DNA of 64,000 bases from Saccharopolyspora hirsuta (GTDB lineage Bacteria > Actinomycetota > Actinomycetes > Mycobacteriales > Pseudonocardiaceae). Numbering within the stretch: the first letter of the stretch is position 1; every line of letters begins with the position of its first letter. Positions 56,945 through 64,000 of this stretch are shown in pieces. The translations under genes were made by a program, and so were the position numbers. The stretch spans positions 558,001 to 622,000 of the forward strand of contig NZ_VWPH01000001.1 of the NCBI RefSeq assembly GCF_008630535.1. Reading direction: 5' to 3'. Under the pieces are notes generated by a model. That model was not told where the DNA came from. It was given only the letters and a program-made list of their open reading frames with translations, and did not search any database.

Positions 56945-57823
56945 TCAGCCGCGGCGCGGTTGGCGGTGCATCAGGCCGAAGCGCGACCACTGCTCCTCGG
57001 CGGCTTCGATCGACCTGCGGGTCCTCTTGGGATCCACTGTGGACAACTGCGCGACGATGGCCTGCGCGACCGCCAGCCCCGGCGTCAGCGACGGGAAGAA
57101 CGCCGCGCCCTCCGCGGGGATCAGCAGCACTTCCTCCGCCGTGGCGACCAGGGCCGGGCTTGCCGCGTCGGAGAGCACGAACACGCGCGCGCCGCGGGCG
57201 TGCGCCTCTTCGGCTGCGGTGACGGTGTTCTGGTACAGCCGCCAGAAGCTGATCGCCACCAGCACGTCGTCGGGGCCGATCCGGGAGACCGCGTTGGCCA
57301 GGTCGGCGTCGTGCACGACGGTCGCGTCGTACCCGGCGAGCCGGACGTTGTGGGCCAGCGCCGTGCCGATGGCGACGTAGCTGCCGTGGGCCACGATCAG
57401 GATCCGCCGCGCTCGCGCCATCGCCTCGGCGACGGTGCGGATCTGCGACTCCTCGAGCCGCCGGGTGAGCACGGCCAGTGATTCCAGGTCTCGCCGAAGC
57501 GAGGCGGCGCCCAGGTCGCCCTCGGTGCGCTGGGCGGCGGCGACCTCCGGCGCGCTCAGCGAGGACAGGAATCGCGCGCGCAACTCCTGCTGCAGGTCCG
57601 ACCAGCCGCTGAAGCCGAGCGTCTGCGCGGTCCTGCTCACCGTCGCGACGTTGACACCGGCCAGCTCGGCGGCCTCGGCGGCGGAGCTGTAGGACACCCG
57701 TCGCGGCTGCGTGAGCAGGACCTCCAGCACCGCGGCGCCCTTGGGGCGCAGGCCGCGCTCGGGTACGCGGGCGCGCAACCAGGACTCGAAGCCATCGGCT
57801 TCCGCGGTGGTGCTCTCGGTCAT
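56945..57823 (-). CDS. RpiR/MurR-family transcriptional regulator
   Basis: 292 residues. N-terminal HTH_6: RVSYSSAAEAAELAGVNVATV then SRTAQTLGFSGWSDLQQEL; C-terminal SIS domain (about 125-265) with ILIVAHGSYVAIGTALAHNV and VLVAISFWRLYQNTV, which binds a phosphorylated sugar or related effector. It is divergent from the MFS/GAF/amidohydrolase operon, and an inverted repeat lies between them, so it very probably controls that operon. The usual Ser of the SIS sugar-phosphate site is kept in HGSY. Confidence 0.9.
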   Translation of the reverse strand: MTESTTAEADGFESWLRARVPERGLRPKGAAVLEVLLTQPRRVSYSSAAEAAELAGVNVATVSRTAQTLGFSGWSDLQQELRARFLSSLSAPEVAAAQRTEGDLGAASLRRDLESLAVLTRRLEESQIRTVAEAMARARRILIVAHGSYVAIGTALAHNVRLAGYDATVVHDADLANAVSRIGPDDVLVAISFWRLYQNTVTAAEEAHARGARVFVLSDAASPALVATAEEVLLIPAEGAAFFPSLTPGLAVAQAIVAQLSTVDPKRTRRSIEAAEEQWSRFGLMHRQPRRG

Positions 57824-57877
57824 CGGCCGTCCTTCCTCGTGTTCGCTGGCCGATACACACTGTAATCGGGATTCAAC

Positions 57878-57919
57878 GCAACAGATATTGCAAATGGCGA
57901 GATACGCACTATATGTTGC
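57878..57919. promoter_or_regulatory. Probable RpiR operator: inverted 14-bp half-sites
   Basis: GCAACAGATATTGC (57,878-57,891) and, on the other strand, GCAACATATAGTGC (57,906-57,919) match at 12 of 14 bases, separated by 14 bp. The pair lies between the divergent regulator and MFS genes, ending 41 bp before the TTG start. Confidence 0.7.
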
Positions 57920-57960
57920 CCATCACTCGAATCCGGTGCTGGACGACCTGGAGGCACCCC

Positions 57961-59340
57961 TTGTCCCTGCTAGCGAGGCTGGACCGGCTCCCGCTGAGCC
58001 GTCCGCACTACCTGTTGCTGCTGCTCGGTGGCCTCGGCTACACCTTCGACGGGATGGACGCCGCCGTGGTGGCCTTCCTGATGCCGAGCGTGCAGGAGGT
58101 GTGGGGCCTGACCAACACCCAGCTCGGCCTGGTCGGCTCGGCCGCCCCGTTCGGCTTCCTGTTCGGCGCCACCTGCGCAGGCCTGCTGGGCGACCGGATC
58201 GGCCGCCGCAAGGTGATGATGTGGGCGCTGGCCGCCTACGCGCTGTTCTCCGTCATCGCCGCGGTCGCCCCGAACTACGAGGTCTTCCTGGTGGCCCGGG
58301 TGCTCGCCGGGTTCGGCACCGGTGCCGAGAGCGCGATCATCGCGCCGTTCCTGGCCGAGTTCGTCCCGGCCGCCCGGCGCGGCTGGTTCGTCGGTGCGCT
58401 GGCCGGGTTCTTCTCCTTCGGCTTCGTCGGGGCCGCGCTGCTGGGCCGGTTCGTGGTGCAGCCGCTGCCCGAGGGCTGGCGCTGGGCCCAGGTGATCACG
58501 GCGCTGCCGATCCTGATGCTGCTCTGGTGGCGGCGTTCGCTGCCGGAGTCCCCGCGCTACCTGCTGGCCACCGGCCGCACCGCCGAAGCCGAGCAGGTCG
58601 TGGTCGACCTGGAGCGCAAGGTGCAGGCCGCGACGAAGCAACCGCTGCCGCCGGTGCCCGAGGCGGTGGTGGACAAGCCCGCCGAGGCGCGCAAGATCGG
58701 CCTGTTCTCCGCGCTGAAGTACCTGTGGAGCGGCGGGATGGCCGGGCGCACCGCGATCACCTGGCTGATCTGGTTCGTGATCACCTTCTCCTACTACGGG
58801 TTCTTCACCTGGATCCCAACCCTGCTGGTGCAGCAGGGGATCACGGTCACCAAGAGCTTCGAGTTCTCCATCATCATCTACCTGGCCCAGGTGCCGGGGT
58901 ACTTCTCGGCGGCCTGGCTGGGCGAGTACCTGGACCGCAAGAACACCATCGCCCTGTACCTGGCGGGCGCGGCGGCCAGCGCGTTCTGGATGTCGCAGAT
59001 GACCGACCCGGTGCTGATCACCTTCTCGGCGGCAGTGCTGTCGTTCTTCCTCAACGGCACCTACGCGGCGGTGTACTCCTACACCCCCGAGGTGTTCCCG
59101 ACCTGGATCCGCGCCTCCGGTACCGGCCTGTCCAGCGCGTTCGGCCGGTTCGGCAGCATCATCGCGCCGTCGGTGATCGGCGTCTTCGCCGCTTCCCTCG
59201 GGTTCGCGGGCGTTTTCGGCATCACCACCGCGGTGCTCGCCGTCGGCGTCCTCTGCACCCTGGTCTTCGGCCTGTCCACCGCGGGGCGGTCCTTGGAGGA
59301 CCTGACCGAACCCGGCTCGCGGAAGGAGGTCGTCCGATGA
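57961..59340 (+). CDS. MFS transporter
   Basis: 459 residues; TTG 57,961 is 6 bp after GGAGG. An ATG at 57,913 would lie inside the operator and is less likely. Twelve transmembrane helices; LLLGGLGYTFDGMDAAVVAFLMP in TM1 and the loop motif GDRIGRRKVMMW are typical of the SP/aromatic-acid:H+ symporter branch. YTPEVFPTWIRASGTG resembles the sugar-porter C-half motif. It is first in an operon with GAF and amidohydrolase genes (4-bp overlaps), so it likely imports the amidohydrolase substrate. Confidence 0.9.
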   Translation: MSLLARLDRLPLSRPHYLLLLLGGLGYTFDGMDAAVVAFLMPSVQEVWGLTNTQLGLVGSAAPFGFLFGATCAGLLGDRIGRRKVMMWALAAYALFSVIAAVAPNYEVFLVARVLAGFGTGAESAIIAPFLAEFVPAARRGWFVGALAGFFSFGFVGAALLGRFVVQPLPEGWRWAQVITALPILMLLWWRRSLPESPRYLLATGRTAEAEQVVVDLERKVQAATKQPLPPVPEAVVDKPAEARKIGLFSALKYLWSGGMAGRTAITWLIWFVITFSYYGFFTWIPTLLVQQGITVTKSFEFSIIIYLAQVPGYFSAAWLGEYLDRKNTIALYLAGAAASAFWMSQMTDPVLITFSAAVLSFFLNGTYAAVYSYTPEVFPTWIRASGTGLSSAFGRFGSIIAPSVIGVFAASLGFAGVFGITTAVLAVGVLCTLVFGLSTAGRSLEDLTEPGSRKEVVR

Positions 59341-59792
59341 ACCTGTCCACTGTGGAGGAGAGAGTCCGGCGGGAGGTCGGCGTCCGGCTGTTCACCGTGC
59401 TGGCCTGGCTTCCCGGACGGCGCGTGCTGCACCGGGCGCACACCAGCCACCCCGACCAGTACCCGGTGGGCGGCGAGAAGTCCGTCGAGATCGCCGCGGA
59501 TTGGCTGGACCGCTGCATCAACCGCCAGCAGCCGTTCTTCGGGCCCGACGCCGAATCGGTCCGCCAGGTCTTCGCCGATCACGCGCTGATCGCCGAACTC
59601 GGCTGCGGCTCGGTGATCAACGTGCCGGTGATCGGCCCCGACGGCATCACGCTGGGCGCCCTCGCCCTGCTCGACGCCGAGCACGCCTACGGCCCGGCGC
59701 AGGTCGACCGCGCCGTCGAGCTGGCCGAGCTCGCCGTCCCCGCGCTGGCCGAACTGGTCCAGCGCCTCGACACCAACCAGGAGGATTCGTGA
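59337..59792 (+). CDS. Small GAF-domain protein
   Basis: 151 residues; ATG 59,337 overlaps the MFS stop, and the GTG of the next gene overlaps its own stop. Almost the whole protein is one GAF-like fold: RRVLHRAHTSHPDQYPVGGEK, CGSVINVPVIGPDGITLGALAL and DRAVELAELAVPALAEL. GAF domains bind small ligands; as a free domain it may sense or help convert the operon substrate. No catalytic residues can be claimed. Confidence 0.82.
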   Translation: MNLSTVEERVRREVGVRLFTVLAWLPGRRVLHRAHTSHPDQYPVGGEKSVEIAADWLDRCINRQQPFFGPDAESVRQVFADHALIAELGCGSVINVPVIGPDGITLGALALLDAEHAYGPAQVDRAVELAELAVPALAELVQRLDTNQEDS

Positions 59793-60997
59793 CCGCACTG
59801 CTGCTGCGCTCCGGCAAGCTGCTCGACGTCGAGACCGGCGAGTACGCCGAAGGCGATCTGCTGTGCGTGGACGGCCGGATCGCCGAGTCCGGCCCCGGCC
59901 TGACCGCTCCGGACGGTGCGCGCACCGTGGACCTGGCCGGTGCCGCCGTCCTGCCCGGACTGATCGACGCGCACGTGCACGTCACCGCGGCCACGGCGGA
60001 CCTCGGCGCGCTGCCGTCCTGGTCGCCCTCCTACGCCACGGCCCACGCCGCGCGGATCATGGGGCAGATGCTCGACCGCGGCTTCACCACGGTCCGCGAC
60101 GCTTCGGGCGCCGACTTCGGCCTGGCCGACGCGCAGGCCGAAGGCCTGATCCGCGGTCCGCGCCTGGCCTTCTGCGGCAAGGCGCTGAGCCAGACCGGCG
60201 GTCACGGCGACAGCCGACCGCGCGGGACCCGGGTGCACGACGGCCACCAGTGCTGCGCCGGGCTCGGCCGGATCGCCGACGGGGTGGACGCGGTGCGGGC
60301 CGCCGCCCGCGACGAGCTGCGCAAGGGCGCGCACCACATCAAGGTGATGGCCGGGGGAGGGGTGGCCTCGCCGACCGACCGCATCGACTCCACCCAGTAC
60401 TCGCTGGACGAACTCCGCGCCGTCGTGGAGGAGGCCGACGCCGCCAACCGCTACGTCGCGGCGCACGCCTACACGGCGCGCTCGGTGAGCCGGGCGCTGC
60501 AGGCGGGCATCCGGTCCATCGAGCACGGCAACCTCATCGACGAGTCCAACCTGCCCGAGTTCCTCGAGCACGACGCCTTCCTGGTGCCGACCCTGGTCAC
60601 CTACTGGGCGCTCAAGACCGAGGGCCGCGAGTTCGGGCTGCCGGAGGACAGCTGGCGCAAGGTCGACGAGGTGCTGGGCGCGGGCCTGGCCGCGCTGGAG
60701 ATGGCGCACCGGGCCGGGGTCAAGATCGTCTACGGCAGCGACCTGCTCGGCGGCATGCACCGCCACCAGAACGAGGAGTTCCGGATCCGCAGCGAGGTCC
60801 AGCGGCCGCTGGAGGTCATCCGCTCGGCTACCAGCACCGCGGCCGACCTGCTCGGCATGACCGGCGAGATCGGCACCCTCCGGGTGGGCGCGCTGGCCGA
60901 CCTGGTGGTGGTCGACGGGGACCCGCTGGCCGACATCGCCCAGCTCGCCGACCCCGAGCACATCCGCCACGTCGTGCAGGGCGGCCGACTGGTCTGA
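59789..60997 (+). CDS. Metal-dependent amidohydrolase (imidazolonepropionase/prolidase-like)
   Basis: 402 residues; GTG 59,789 after GGAGGA, overlapping the GAF stop. Binuclear-metal motifs: DAHVHV (HxH), the bridging Lys in HHIKVMAGGG, metal His in AAHAY and IEHGN, and the acid Asp in YGSDLLGG. C-terminal composite domain: TAADLLGMTGEIGTLRVG. The branch includes Xaa-Pro dipeptidases and related hydrolases. Substrate unknown; operon and RpiR control suggest a catabolic role for an imported compound. Confidence 0.9.
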   Translation: MTALLLRSGKLLDVETGEYAEGDLLCVDGRIAESGPGLTAPDGARTVDLAGAAVLPGLIDAHVHVTAATADLGALPSWSPSYATAHAARIMGQMLDRGFTTVRDASGADFGLADAQAEGLIRGPRLAFCGKALSQTGGHGDSRPRGTRVHDGHQCCAGLGRIADGVDAVRAAARDELRKGAHHIKVMAGGGVASPTDRIDSTQYSLDELRAVVEEADAANRYVAAHAYTARSVSRALQAGIRSIEHGNLIDESNLPEFLEHDAFLVPTLVTYWALKTEGREFGLPEDSWRKVDEVLGAGLAALEMAHRAGVKIVYGSDLLGGMHRHQNEEFRIRSEVQRPLEVIRSATSTAADLLGMTGEIGTLRVGALADLVVVDGDPLADIAQLADPEHIRHVVQGGRLV

Positions 60998-61056
60998 GCT
61001 CGGTGTCGTCAGCTGGGCTCGACGAGCACCGACCGGCGGGGCGTCCAGCGCATCGG

Positions 61057-61093
61057 CGCGGAGACGGTGCACGACAGCTGACCCGTCTCCGCG
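61057..61093. terminator. Bidirectional hairpin between convergent genes
   Basis: Perfect 11-bp stem CGCGGAGACGG (61,057-61,067) with 61,083-61,093, 15-nt loop, between the amidohydrolase stop and the geosmin synthase stop. Confidence 0.7.
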
Positions 61094-61101
61094 CACCAGG
61101 C

Positions 61102-63324
<2,223 letters not shown>

Positions 63325-63440
63325 TCACCGACGCTGCGCACGAAACCAGCCGCGCCTGCGGCGGCCAATGCCCCCGAACGCCCTTCCACACGATCGGGAA
63401 TCCGCGTCGCCCGCCCGGCCCAGCGCGATGTCGCGCTCGG

Positions 63441-64000
63441 TCACCTCCGCTCGTGCACGACTCCTCCGTCGACCATGGTCAGATCCACCTCGCACCGCCA
63501 GATCTCCTGCGGCGGCAAGGAGAACGGGTTGCGGTCCAGCACCACGAGATCGGCGGCCTTGCCGACCTCGACGGTCCCGGTCTCGCGGTCGGCGTGGTTG
63601 ACCCACGCGCTGCCCGCGGTGTAGGCGGCGAGCGCGTCGACGAGGTCGAGCGACTGCTCGGGCAGGAACGGCGGGTCGTCGGTGCCCGGTTCGCTCCGGT
63701 TGACCGCCACGTGCACCGCCAGCACCGGATCGGCCTCGGACACCGGCCAGTCGCTGCCTGCGGCCAGCACCGCGCCCGCCGCGCGCAGCGACCGGAACGG
63801 GTACTGCCAACCGGCCCGGCGGTGCCCCAGCCGCGGCGCGGTCAGCTCGGTCATCGCCGCGTCGTTGACCGCCCACCGGGGCTGGATCGTCGCCACCACG
63901 CCGAGTTCCCGGAAGCGCGGGACGTCGGAGGGGTGCACCACCTGCACGTGCGCGATCTGGTGGCGCAGGTCCCGCTCGCGCGCCCCGGCCAGCGCGTCCA
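63441..64000 (-). CDS. Amidohydrolase, YtcJ-like (C-terminal part only)
   Basis: The gene enters from beyond base 64,000. The visible 186 residues show RHQIAHVQVVHP with a metal His, GVVATIQPRW, the acid Asp in AAGSDWPVSE, and the C-terminal GTVEVGKAADLVVLDRNPF then VDLTMVDGGVV, typical of amidohydrolase_3/YtcJ proteins. These are metal-dependent hydrolases of amide-like bonds; substrate unknown. It ends 140 bp from the geosmin synthase start. Confidence 0.9.
   Translation of the reverse strand, partial: DALAGARERDLRHQIAHVQVVHPSDVPRFRELGVVATIQPRWAVNDAAMTELTAPRLGHRRAGWQYPFRSLRAAGAVLAAGSDWPVSEADPVLAVHVAVNRSEPGTDDPPFLPEQSLDLVDALAAYTAGSAWVNHADRETGTVEVGKAADLVVLDRNPFSLPPQEIWRCEVDLTMVDGGVVHERR

Noticed and set aside
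57913-57960. ATG 57,913 as MFS start
   Set aside because: It lies in the operator repeat and adds a non-homologous segment; TTG 57,961 has GGAGG at 6 bp.

Overview
The window is about 72% G+C, with short intergenic gaps, many GTG/TTG starts, coupled stop/start overlaps and terminators mostly lacking U-tracts. This, together with a geosmin synthase, a fused glycine-to-betaine methyltransferase and a WS/DGAT acyltransferase, points to a filamentous actinobacterium, most likely Pseudonocardiaceae (Saccharopolyspora/Actinopolyspora-like). The genus is inferred from gene content only. No rRNA, tRNA, CRISPR array, IS element or phage gene was seen.

Region by region. (1) 1-14,300: a surface or exopolysaccharide locus, all on the + strand: polysaccharide deacetylase, UDP-sugar dehydrogenase, ATP-grasp ligase, FAD monooxygenase-like enzyme, polyprenyl-phosphate sugar transferase, two GT4 glycosyltransferases, NAD-dependent sugar epimerase/decarboxylase, membrane-anchored GH18 protein and a processive GT2 synthase. 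It carries its own regulators (two LuxR-type response regulators and a soluble histidine kinase) and ends in a strong terminator. (2) 14,300-23,600: mixed metabolic genes: a decayed flavohemoglobin, an IlvX-like ThDP enzyme, a lipoprotein esterase, an epoxide-hydrolase-like protein, a siderophore-binding-protein relic, secreted aldose epimerase plus GH2 glycosidase, and an acyl-CoA synthetase. (3) 24,000-34,900: a betaine synthase/methyl-cycle cluster. A fused glycine-sarcosine/dimethylglycine N-methyltransferase is followed by metK, adenosine kinase, metH, ahcY and metF. Together these make betaine from glycine, remove S-adenosylhomocysteine and adenosine, and regenerate SAM. (4) 35,200-42,700: a 57-aa small protein, WS/DGAT, two tandem-duplicated type-B carboxylesterases, a PI-PLC-like secreted protein and a GlcD-type oxidase. 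(5) 42,685-54,700: a fused 2-oxoacid dehydrogenase E1, a LysR regulator and what looks like a lysine/pipecolate catabolic block: Glu/Leu-type dehydrogenase, FAD amine oxidase, ALDH7-like dehydrogenase, ornithine-cyclodeaminase-family enzyme and APC permease. (6) 54,700-64,000: a class A beta-lactamase-like protein, a VOC protein, an unknown protein, an RpiR-regulated MFS/GAF/amidohydrolase operon with a visible operator, geosmin synthase and a partial amidohydrolase.

The least-explained content is in the intergenic DNA. Three non-coding repeat families recur: a ~110-140 bp element (3 copies, two fused to gene starts in the same relative orientation), a ~180-210 bp element with a covarying hairpin (2 copies), and an AT-rich TTTCAAT palindromic motif scattered in gaps. 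Three leaders also look regulatory: a four-segment attenuator-like leader before the betaine synthase, alternative hairpins before ahcY, and a glycine-riboswitch-like motif series before the APC permease. Nothing amounts to a clearly new enzyme system; the best candidates for undescribed biology are these repeats and leaders.
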